This document shows, in pieces, positions 1 to 5,693 of a stretch of 11,396 bases of DNA. Numbering within the stretch: the stretch's first letter is position 1; each line of letters starts with the position of its first letter. The DNA lies in contig CAILKC010000629.1 in assembly GCA_903834675.1 (NCBI GenBank), forward strand, positions 1 to 11,396. The letters are read 5' to 3'. The notes under the pieces were generated by a model. The model did not search any database. It was not told the origin of the DNA and saw only the letters and a list, made by a program, of their open reading frames with translations. The stretch comes from an uncultured Victivallales bacterium (lineage in GTDB: Bacteria > Verrucomicrobiota > Lentisphaeria > Oligosphaerales > JAFGRS01). A program made the position numbers and the translations under genes.

Positions 1-1298
1 GTGCGGGCATAGAACTCGTCTAGCGGGAGCTTCGTGCGGAGCACGCTGTTGAACATGTTGTACTTGGCCAGATCGCGGTCGCTGATCTGGTCCTGCGAGC
101 GGGCATGAAGGGCCGTTCCGGGCATGGGCGTGAGGAGGGTATAGCCTGCCAGTTCGACCGGGTTAGCGGCGGCAAACTCAGCCAGGGCAGCGAAGTCGTC
201 GCGTCCGTAGTCAGGAGGGATGATGTGGTTGCCGCGCAGCATGATGCCATTGGCGGAGCAGACCTTGACCGCGGCGCTGATCTCCTCGACCTGCAGGGCC
301 TTGTCGTAGCGTTGCAGCTCCTCCTGGCGAAAGGACTCGAAGCCGCAGATAACGACCTTCAGACCATTGGCCGCCAGCTTCTCCAGCAGGCGTGGATGGT
401 GGGCCAGCGTGTCGGCGCGGATGTCCATGATGAAGATCTTGCGGATGCCTTCTTCTTCGATGCGGGTGAACAGCCGGTCGATGAAGGTGGTATCGATGAT
501 CGAGTTGGCGTCGGCGAAACGCACCGCGATATACTCATCGAGCGTCTTCAGTTCGGCGATCACGCTTTCGATCTCGCGTTGCAGGTAGGCGCCGTTGTAC
601 TGGGGCCAGATCGAACAGAAGGAGCAGCGGTGGGGGCAGCCCAGTGAGGTGAAAAGGTACGTCCCCGGGCCGTTCGTCTTGCCCACGACATAGGCAGGCA
701 GCCAGGGGCGGAGCAGCGACCGGTCCGGCACCAGGAACTCGGTGGTGGCGGGGTTGCCTCCGACCGCGACCGGGGGCGTGGGGCGTAAGTGGCCGTCCTC
801 GCGCACCAGCAACCCCGGCACGGAGGCTGCCTTGCCCCCCCTGGCGAGGGTGTCTGCCAGCGTTCTGAAGGTCAGGGCCGAGGAGCCGGGGCAGAGGATG
901 TCGATCCAGGGCTGGTCGAGGTCGGCCGGGCAGAGGGTCACGTGCAGTCCGCCGGCCACGGTCACGACCTCTGGATTCCAGCGTTTTGCGGTGCGCAGCA
1001 ACTCCAGACCGGCAGGCACTTCGGAGGCGATGAGGGTGACCCCGACGAGGTCGGGCTGGAAAGCCTCCAGGTGTTGCCGCAGTAGCTCTTGCGGCTCGGG
1101 CGCCTGAGGCCTCAGGTCGTATTCAGCCTTCATCTCAAGCAGGCGGACGTCGTGATGGCGCACCGCGGTCGCCACGGTCAGCAGGCCCAGTGGCGGCCCC
1201 ACCAGCTTGCGGTGGATGAACGGCCGTGAGGCGTCGGTGGCGTGGTCGAGAATGGCGTTGTGCGGCGAGCGCGGCGGATTGACGAGTAAGATGCGCAT
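1..1298 (-). CDS. B12-binding radical SAM enzyme, class B type (C-terminus beyond left edge)
   Basis: I translated this frame by hand: 432 residues are open from the ATG at 1298 to the window edge. It starts MRILLVNPPRSP, the typical opening of cobalamin-binding radical SAM proteins. Residues about 1-170 are a Rossmann-like B12-binding region with GPPLGLLTVA (34-43) and VAGGLHVTLCP (114-124). The DxHxxG axial-histidine motif is not apparent, which is common in this class. The radical SAM core follows, with the [4Fe-4S] cluster motif GCPHRCSFC (C221, C225, C228), and later TLLTPMPGT (388-396). Such enzymes use adenosylmethionine and usually cobalamin to methylate or rearrange unactivated carbons; substrates vary and cannot be read here. 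It is the last visible gene of the minus-strand operon, 11 nt after the preceding crotonase gene. No Shine-Dalgarno sequence is visible, so translation may be coupled. The family is secure; the substrate is unknown. Confidence 0.9.
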   Translation of the reverse strand, partial: MRILLVNPPRSPHNAILDHATDASRPFIHRKLVGPPLGLLTVATAVRHHDVRLLEMKAEYDLRPQAPEPQELLRQHLEAFQPDLVGVTLIASEVPAGLELLRTAKRWNPEVVTVAGGLHVTLCPADLDQPWIDILCPGSSALTFRTLADTLARGGKAASVPGLLVREDGHLRPTPPVAVGGNPATTEFLVPDRSLLRPWLPAYVVGKTNGPGTYLFTSLGCPHRCSFCSIWPQYNGAYLQREIESVIAELKTLDEYIAVRFADANSIIDTTFIDRLFTRIEEEGIRKIFIMDIRADTLAHHPRLLEKLAANGLKVVICGFESFRQEELQRYDKALQVEEISAAVKVCSANGIMLRGNHIIPPDYGRDDFAALAEFAAANPVELAGYTLLTPMPGTALHARSQDQISDRDLAKYNMFNSVLRTKLPLDEFYAR

Positions 1299-1309
1299 AG
1301 AGGAGGGTC

Positions 1310-1927
1310 TCAGAGCCGCCGACGGACTAGGTCGAGAGCGGCCGCAAGCAGTTCGCTACGCTCGAAGACCGCGTCAACTAGGCGCAGCCGCAGCGCCTCG
1401 TCGGCACTGAGAATGCGCCCGCTCAGAATCAGCTCAAGGGCGGCGCCCCGGCCCACCAGGCGAGGCAGTCTGACCGTGGCGCCACAGCCGGGCATGACCT
1501 GCAACGAGGCCTCCGGAGCGCAGAAGAGGGCATTGGGGGTGGCGAGCCGGGCCTGGCAGGCTAAGGCCAGTTCCAACCCGCTGCCGAAACAACAGCCACT
1601 GACCGCGGCCACCACCGGAAACGATGCCTCGCTCAGGGTCTGCAAAGCCCAGGTGAGCCGCGTGACCATCTCCAGGTTGTCCGTGAATGGCTGCGTCCGA
1701 AAGCGCTCGAGGAGCTGCGGCAGGTTGGCGCCACTGGAGAAATGTCGGCCGCTGCCGTGGACGATCAGCCCCCGCAGGCGCTGGGCTGGCAGCCTCACCT
1801 CGAGGATGTCGAGGAGCGCGGCAATGAAGGCGTCGTCCATCTCGTTGCGGGGTGGCGCGTTCAGGGTCAGCAAGCCGAAGCCGTCACGCGCTTCGAGGGT
1901 AACGGGAGGAGCGTTCATGCTGGTCAC
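1310..1927 (-). CDS. Enoyl-CoA hydratase/isomerase (crotonase) family protein
   Basis: This 205-residue crotonase-fold protein is shorter than the usual ~255-260 because it lacks most of the C-terminal helical region. The oxyanion-hole segments are GSGRHFSSGANL (58-69) and SGCCFGSGLEL (110-120). Both general acid/base glutamates of classical hydratases are present at E119 and E139, with the same 20-residue spacing as E144/E164 of rat crotonase. The expected chemistry is hydration/dehydration or double-bond shift on an acyl-CoA or acyl-ACP thioester in the cytoplasm. The start ATG lies in an ATGA overlap with the stop of the AcpS-like gene, which argues for translational coupling; a second Met at residue 4 is an alternative start. 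Another crotonase sits two genes upstream. Trans-AT polyketide beta-branching also uses paired ECH proteins, but no HMG-synthase-like gene is seen here, so that assignment is not supported. Confidence 0.85.
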   Translation of the reverse strand: MTSMNAPPVTLEARDGFGLLTLNAPPRNEMDDAFIAALLDILEVRLPAQRLRGLIVHGSGRHFSSGANLPQLLERFRTQPFTDNLEMVTRLTWALQTLSEASFPVVAAVSGCCFGSGLELALACQARLATPNALFCAPEASLQVMPGCGATVRLPRLVGRGAALELILSGRILSADEALRLRLVDAVFERSELLAAALDLVRRRL

Positions 1928-2286
1928 GCTTCCCCCTCAAGGACGGCGAGCCCGAAGGCATGGTCGCCGGTGTGACTGATCGAGATATGGAGGCGCTGCT
2001 GGCTGAGGGCTGACCGCAGAGGCAGCGGCACGCCGTGCAGGCGCGGCGCCCCGTCGGGGTCATGGCCGATGTCGACCTCGCGTTCGCCAAAGCCGCCACC
2101 GGCGCACGTCTCGGGACCACGGGCAAGCGCCAGCACCGCTCGCTTGGCGGCGATGACGCCAGCCAGACGCCGCACCGGGGCGTCGACCAGACGGGCCCGC
2201 TCTTCGGCGCCCAGGCAAGCCTCCTCGGTCGCCTGCCGGGCCGCGGCCACCTCGCTGATGCAGCACTCTGCGACGTGAACGATCAT
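1924..2286 (-). CDS. AcpS-type 4'-phosphopantetheinyl transferase-like protein, metal ligands missing
   Basis: This is 120 residues long, the usual AcpS length. Similarity to holo-ACP synthase runs end to end: N-terminal MIVHVAE, an AEERARL segment, RLAGVIAAKRAVLAL (40-54), VDIGHDPDGAPRLHG (71-85, matching the family's D-x-x-GkP region) and HISISHTGDHA (100-110, matching the SHt motif). AcpS transfers phosphopantetheine from CoA to a carrier-protein serine. Two residues that bind magnesium in classical AcpS look changed. The Asp of the N-terminal GxDi motif falls on Cys8/Cys9, and the Glu of the KEA motif is Arg49 (KRA). It may be a divergent enzyme, a carrier-protein-binding pseudoenzyme, or a subtype with other ligands. 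ATGA overlaps on both sides (with the crotonases at 2283 and 1927) place it firmly in the operon. The fold call is good; activity is uncertain. Confidence 0.75.
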   Translation of the reverse strand: MIVHVAECCISEVAAARQATEEACLGAEERARLVDAPVRRLAGVIAAKRAVLALARGPETCAGGGFGEREVDIGHDPDGAPRLHGVPLPLRSALSQQRLHISISHTGDHAFGLAVLEGEA

Positions 2287-3056
2287 CTGGCCTCAGAGGG
2301 CCTGGCCTGGCAGGCCGCAGCGGCCAGCTTGCAGAAGTCCTCAGCCTCCAGCCGCAGGGCCTCTCGGCTGGGCAGATTCCGGGCCGCCGCCACGGCCCGC
2401 ATCACTGCCTGAATCTGGGCGCAGGTCCGTTCGGCGGTAAGCTGAGTCAGGCGTTCCCGGGCGCGAGGGAGCAGCTCCTGGCCGTCGACCACAGCATCGA
2501 TCAGGCCCATGTCCAGGGCTTCTTCGGCACCGAAGACCGCGCCGCGCAGCAGGGTCTGGATGCAGGCGCCCCGGGGCAGCAGGTCCCGCAGCCAGAGAGC
2601 CGCGCCGAAGCCCGGCACGAAGCCCTGCTCGACCTCCGGCAGGCCAAACAGCGCCGTGCGTGCCGCGATGCGAAAATGGCAGGCGAGCGCGATCTCGAGA
2701 CCGGCGCCGAGACAGGCCCCACGGATCGCCGCCAGCACCGGCACCGGCGCCTCGGTGAGTCGCGTCAGGAGCGCCTGTCCTTGCTCCAGCCGCCGCCGAA
2801 AGGCGTCCGGAGAGAGCTCCTTCAACTGGCGCCGCAAGGCCGCCAACTCGGCGCCCGCCGAAAAATGGCGACCGCTGCCGGTCAACACGGCGCCCTTGAT
2901 GCCGAGGGCGTGCAGGCAGGCGGAGAGCTGGCCAAGGTCGGCAAAGACCGGGTCCGGCAACTCGTTGCGCGGCGGACGGTCGAGCTCCAGCCAGGCCAGC
3001 TCACCTTCCACGCGACAACGCAGGATGGGCTCTGCTGAAGGTACGGGCGTGTCCAC
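2283..3056 (-). CDS. Enoyl-CoA hydratase/isomerase (crotonase) family protein, second copy
   Basis: This is a full-length crotonase of 257 residues. It shows the family's N-terminal LDRPPRNEL (25-33), the oxyanion segments GSGRHFSAGAEL (60-71) and RGACLGAGLEI (112-122), and glutamates E121 and E141 at the classical 20-residue spacing, so hydratase-type chemistry on an acyl-thioester is plausible. After the second glutamate it has FVPGFGAALWL where hydratases usually read PGxGGTQRL, so substrate choice may differ. A GTG start is chosen because GGGAG lies just upstream, overlapping the end of the lipase gene; the gap to that gene is 2 nt. The end overlaps the AcpS-like start by 4 nt (ATGA). It shares the PPRNE signature with the smaller crotonase at 1310-1927. 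The two are probably paralogues within one pathway. Confidence 0.88.
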   Translation of the reverse strand: MDTPVPSAEPILRCRVEGELAWLELDRPPRNELPDPVFADLGQLSACLHALGIKGAVLTGSGRHFSAGAELAALRRQLKELSPDAFRRRLEQGQALLTRLTEAPVPVLAAIRGACLGAGLEIALACHFRIAARTALFGLPEVEQGFVPGFGAALWLRDLLPRGACIQTLLRGAVFGAEEALDMGLIDAVVDGQELLPRARERLTQLTAERTCAQIQAVMRAVAAARNLPSREALRLEAEDFCKLAAAACQARPSEAR

Positions 3057-3058
3057 GT

Positions 3059-3781
3059 CTACTCCCGCTTGAATGAGCCTGCATGAAGAAAGTTCAGCGT
3101 GTACCGAAGAACCTTCGTGTTCCTCATCATGAAGGTGTGCGTTGCGTGCAGCACAAGATGCTCCTTCATTCCCTCGACTTGAGTGCGCTCGACGGACACC
3201 TTTCCATCGTCGGCCCCCGGGATCAGGAGACTATTGATCCAGTTGATCGAGCGATCTCCGGCAATGATACCCAGCTCAAAGCCGACCGGTCCGAGTCGAT
3301 TGGGAGTAGACGACGGACCGGTGCCAAGCTCGCTCCCCGCTGGACCGTTCAGGCGCCGGAACAACCACCATCCCCCCAGCCGATCCACAACCTCACTGCC
3401 GCGGTTGGGTGGACCCAGCATGACCACCCGCCCCAAGCGTGGGTCAGTCTTGCGGCTGAAATAGCTGCGGACCAGAATGCCCCCCAGCGAATGGGTGACG
3501 AAGTGAATCCGCGTACAGTCCTTGAGGGTCGCGCTCGCCAGCGCCGCGCCGATCGCCGCGTCACTCAGGTGTTCCACCGTATCCGTGCGCGACGGATAGC
3601 CGACGTTCAGGACGACGTAGCCCTCCCGCCGCAGGAACTTCTCCATGACCGACAGGCTCGCCGCCGTCCGGCACAGGCCGTGCAAGAGAATGACGCCCTC
3701 TTGCGCACTCACATTGCAGGCAAGGGAGGCTAACATGAAGAGGGGCATGAGAAACCGTCGAGGTCTGGGGGGCACATCCAT
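3059..3781 (-). CDS. Secreted alpha/beta-hydrolase (lipase/esterase-like)
   Basis: This 240-residue protein begins with a likely signal peptide: Arg-rich residues 5-9, a hydrophobic core 10-22, and a plausible cleavage after VSA (24-26). The hydrolase region contains the oxyanion-type LLHGL (32-36), the nucleophile elbow HFVTHSLGG (93-101, Ser98), a candidate acid at D191/D192 and a candidate histidine at H212 or H215. The elbow reads T-x-S-x-G instead of G-x-S-x-G, as in PGAP1/DUF676-like esterases. It likely cleaves an ester or thioester outside the cytoplasm; the substrate is unknown. It starts 10 nt after ppnP and ends 2 nt before the crotonase gene, whose ribosome binding site it contains, so it appears co-transcribed with the acyl-thioester genes. 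No good Shine-Dalgarno sequence is seen; ATG at residue 12 is an alternative start but would remove the basic N-region. Confidence 0.82.
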   Translation of the reverse strand: MDVPPRPRRFLMPLFMLASLACNVSAQEGVILLHGLCRTAASLSVMEKFLRREGYVVLNVGYPSRTDTVEHLSDAAIGAALASATLKDCTRIHFVTHSLGGILVRSYFSRKTDPRLGRVVMLGPPNRGSEVVDRLGGWWLFRRLNGPAGSELGTGPSSTPNRLGPVGFELGIIAGDRSINWINSLLIPGADDGKVSVERTQVEGMKEHLVLHATHTFMMRNTKVLRYTLNFLHAGSFKRE

Positions 3782-3791
3782 CGTCTTGCGC

Positions 3792-4121
3792 TCAGCCCAG
3801 GAACGTGCAGACGTACTCGCAGAGCCCGGACTTCACCTCGATATCGAATCCCGACTTGGCCGGGACCTCGAACTGCTGGCCGGCGGCATAACATGTCAGC
3901 CCCGCCTTGCCCCGCACCTGCACCTCACATTCGCCGACGGTGATCTCCATCCGTTCCGCCTTATCCGTGCCGAAATGGAACTTCCCCGGGAAGATCACCC
4001 CCACGGACTTGCGGGTGCCGTCCGCCAGGAGAATCGTGTGGCTTAGAACCTTCCCATCGAAGTAGACATTCGCCTTGGCCACCACGGTGACCCCTTTGAA
4101 CTCCAAGGTCGCGCTGTTCAT
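3792..4121 (-). CDS. ppnP: Pyrimidine/purine nucleoside phosphorylase PpnP (DUF1255, YaiE-like)
   Basis: This 109-residue single-domain cupin closely follows the PpnP family plan. It has ANVYFDGKVLSHTI (17-30), ADGTRKSVGVIFPG (33-46), KFHFGTDKAERMEITVGE (47-64) and the C-terminal stretch AAGQQFEVPAKSGFDIEV (79-96), ending CEYVCTFLG. E. coli PpnP catalyses phosphate-dependent cleavage of several purine and pyrimidine nucleosides to the free base and ribose-1-phosphate in the cytoplasm; the same role is inferred here. A strong Shine-Dalgarno sequence (AGGAGAG) 7 nt before the ATG supports the start. It begins 35 nt after the end of the 55-residue ORF and ends 10 nt before the lipase-like gene. 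It is a housekeeping salvage enzyme with no evident link to the acyl-thioester genes downstream, so the shared strand may be coincidental. Confidence 0.92.
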   Translation of the reverse strand: MNSATLEFKGVTVVAKANVYFDGKVLSHTILLADGTRKSVGVIFPGKFHFGTDKAERMEITVGECEVQVRGKAGLTCYAAGQQFEVPAKSGFDIEVKSGLCEYVCTFLG

Positions 4122-4149
4122 CGTTGCTCTCCTGCGAGTGTGTTTTGTT

Positions 4150-4202
4150 ACTGCGGTCAGCGACCGAGCGCTTGCGAGGTCCGCTGAACCGTCTTGTTAG
4201 CC
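4150..4202 (-). repeat. attC-like imperfect hairpin
   Basis: The arm at 4154-4165 pairs with 4178-4191 over 12 bp, leaving exactly two unpaired bases, both in one arm (4181 and 4187). Beyond that arm lies GTTAGCC at 4196-4202, i.e. GGCTAACAAGAC when read on the minus strand. This geometry (a short stem, two extrahelical bases in one arm, a TAACAA box) is that of integron attC sites. The site lies just after, and within the last codons of, a small ORF, as attC does in cassettes. The opposite simple site is poor: GTAACAA where GTTRRRY is expected. It could be a decayed attC or simply a hairpin terminator without a U-tract. No integrase gene is in the window. Confidence 0.35.
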
Positions 4203-4324
4203 GGGAATCTGCGCGCGAGGTCACGGCCGACGCTCGAGCCGGCCAGGGACAGGCACAGCCGTCGCAGTTGCCGGATGCGTTGCAGCCGTTGTCCCACGGC
4301 CTCCTGGCTCATATCAAGCTTCAT
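4157..4324 (-). CDS. Small 55-residue protein overlapping the nucleotidyltransferase 3' end
   Basis: This ORF encodes MKLDMSQEAVGQRLQRIRQL followed by RRLCLSLAGSSVGRDLARR, ending NKTVQRTSQALGR. The ATG at 4324 overlaps the last 11 nt of the nucleotidyltransferase in another frame; an internal ATG at 4312 is an alternative start. The first half is an Arg/Leu-rich amphipathic helix, followed by a short basic tail. From memory, short ORFs of the form M-x-M-S-x-E-A-V-x-x-R-L...LRRLCLSL commonly follow this type of nucleotidyltransferase. I cannot search to confirm that. It may be a partner, for example an antitoxin or adaptor, of the nucleotidyltransferase. The last ~14 codons lie in the attC-like hairpin and are probably not conserved. 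No function is assigned. Confidence 0.55.
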   Translation of the reverse strand: MKLDMSQEAVGQRLQRIRQLRRLCLSLAGSSVGRDLARRFPANKTVQRTSQALGR

Positions 4325-4778
4325 CGCTGATACTCCTGAGGTGCTCTATGTCATCCTGGTCCTGGCCACTTCGGCGAAAGGACTTCAGCAGGATGAGACC
4401 CGCCGGGGAGACGACCTTCAAAGGCCGCCCCTCCCACGCCACGGCACGGCGGGTTTCCCATGCCGCCGCGGTCTCGGGGGTCACCAGCAGGAGGTCAAGT
4501 ACCAGTTCTTCCCCGGTCTCCAGCTCAATCTTGACCAGACGGTATATCTGGATTTTCCCCCCGTGGAACTCCATCGGGGCGCCACTCGAGGTAAAGCCCA
4601 AGGGCTCAACGGCGCGCTTGGCGCGGAACCGCGAATCGAGCTGGATCAGCAGATCGATGTCCAGGGTCGCACGTGGCAGGCCGTAGACAGCCATCGCCAA
4701 GCCGCCGCACAGCGCATAGTCGATGCCCTCTCCAGCGAAGGTCCCCGTCACGGCCTTCAATTCGTCAAGGATATCCAT
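4314..4778 (-). CDS. Nucleotidyltransferase, AbiEii/MNT-like
   Basis: This is a 154-residue protein with the pol-beta-type nucleotidyltransferase signature. CGGLAMAVYG (24-33) is followed by RATLDIDLLI (36-45), in which the D-x-D pair would hold magnesium, and a later hydrophobic-flanked aspartate in ELVLDLLLV is the likely third carboxylate. The C-terminal region SPAGLILLKSFRR...QDQDDIEHL is typical of AbiEii/DUF6036-type proteins. Relatives act as toxins of type IV toxin-antitoxin systems or as MNT-type antitoxins that AMPylate HEPN partners; which applies is not known. AGAGG 9 nt before the ATG supports the start. The stop overlaps the 55-residue ORF by 11 nt. No AbiEi-type winged-helix or HEPN gene is adjacent, so the classical pairings are absent. 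Confidence 0.8.
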   Translation of the reverse strand: MDILDELKAVTGTFAGEGIDYALCGGLAMAVYGLPRATLDIDLLIQLDSRFRAKRAVEPLGFTSSGAPMEFHGGKIQIYRLVKIELETGEELVLDLLLVTPETAAAWETRRAVAWEGRPLKVVSPAGLILLKSFRRSGQDQDDIEHLRSISDEA

Positions 4779-4842
4779 GGGTAGCGCCTCTTGCGGCGAA
4801 CGTTGCGGCTCACCGGCGCGGTACTCCGACCGCCAGGCCTCA

Positions 4843-4866
4843 GGTTAGGTTGCGCGCAACCTAACC
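4843..4866. promoter_or_regulatory. Perfect 24-bp palindrome
   Basis: The half-site GGTTAGGTTGCG (4843-4854) is followed without spacer by its exact reverse complement (4855-4866). It lies 65-88 bp upstream of the nucleotidyltransferase start, where a dimeric regulator could bind, and it directly abuts the terminal inverted repeat of the fold-back element at 4867. It could be an operator, a cruciform-forming site, or part of the mobile repeat's boundary. The palindrome is directly visible; its role is inference. Confidence 0.5.
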
Positions 4867-5130
4867 CGACCTGTGCAAAAGAGAGACCGTCTGGAGCGCT
4901 GAAGGCGCGCGGCCATACCAGCCCAGGGCAACGCCCTGGGACTGGGACGGTTATGGGTTTGAGCCCTGTAGGGGCGACCTATCTCGCCTGTGCTTTGGCG
5001 CCGACGTCGTATGGCCCGCCCCTTCAGGGCTCAATCTGTGGTGTGAACTGGTACCCAGGGCGTTGCCCTGGCTGGTATGGGGCGCCCCTTTGGGGCTGAA
5101 TACCCCGACCCACCCTTATTGCACAGGTCG
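4867..5130. repeat. 264-bp fold-back (MITE/REP-like) element
   Basis: Both ends carry the 12-bp perfect terminal inverted repeat CGACCTGTGCAA (4867-4878) and TTGCACAGGTCG (5119-5130). Inside are nested inverted repeats. 4913-4940 pairs with 5054-5080 (one base difference), and each of these also forms a local hairpin, CCCAGGGC/GCCCTGGG and its counterpart. 4959-4976 pairs with 5017-5034 with one mismatch, leaving a central loop of about 40 nt. The whole element could fold into one long hairpin in DNA or RNA. No coding capacity is convincing. No target-site duplication is seen at the flanks (AACC left, AGAAG right). It resembles non-autonomous repeats spread by a transposase elsewhere in the genome, but copy number cannot be judged here. 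Confidence 0.65.
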
Positions 5131-5693
5131 AGAAGAAGGCGGCTTTCACCGGTCGTGTCTGTCGCCTGGACATGGCGGTTCTCCTCATGGGTGAACCGTG
5201 CGAACGGGAGACGGTTCTTAGCGAACGCCATGAAGGTAGCCGTCGAAGCCGTGGACGCAAAGGGGCTTGATAGGAGAGGTGCAGTGGTCGCGGTGGGGCA
5301 GCTCCAGTTTCTGCACCAGCCCAGCCCCATGGCGGGCGAAGGAGCCTGGCTCGGGCGAGCGGCGGGGGTGGGCGGTCCTTCATCGGGGTCGCAACACCCT
5401 GAGCGCCAGTTCCTGACCCTGCCGGTATGCTGGCACGACAGAGCCGCGACAGACGGCGAAGAACCCGTTTGAGTTGTGGCTGGCGGTGACTACGGTAGCC
5501 GCGTCCACCGGCTGCCTGTGGCGCCGGCGGCTCAATCCGCAGGGCGCGGCAGGCCGCGCCCTCCAGGCGTGACGGCGTCCCAGACGGGCGGACGCCGGGA
5601 TGACGACATCCTGCCGCCGGTTCACGAGCCGGCGCCGAGGCGTGCCGCCGAGGATCGACCGACGGACCACCGGCAACAGAGAGAGGCACAACC
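5131..5693. other. Non-coding leader region before the DUF4450-like gene
   Basis: No convincing gene lies here; the open frames are Pro/Arg-rich and lack recognisable motifs. The 3' half holds strong GC-rich hairpins. One is a 10-bp perfect stem with a 2-nt loop (arms 5541-5550 and 5553-5562). Another has 7-bp arms at 5574-5580 and 5590-5596. They may form a structured leader or belong to a dispersed repeat. I see no clear sigma-70 promoter. A GAGAGG ribosome binding site lies about 7 nt before the ATG at 5694. Confidence 0.45.

Noticed and set aside
105..647. 180-codon plus-strand frame at the left edge
   Set aside because: The opposite strand encodes the radical SAM cluster motif and B12-binding region without interruption; this frame is its shadow.
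1310..3056. Polyketide beta-branching (HMG-synthase) cassette
   Set aside because: Paired crotonases alone are not enough; both retain both hydratase glutamates and no HMG-synthase, ketosynthase or carrier protein is visible in the window.
4791..5099. 102-codon plus-strand frame inside the fold-back element
   Set aside because: Its sequence is entirely the translation of inverted repeats; nothing suggests selection on protein.
4860..5130. The fold-back element as a very long attC site (CCTAAC next to its left terminal repeat)
   Set aside because: No GTTRRRY box follows the right terminal repeat and the length is well beyond usual attC sites.
4867..5130. CRISPR array
   Set aside because: The repeats are inverted and nested, not direct and regularly spaced, and there are no cas genes.
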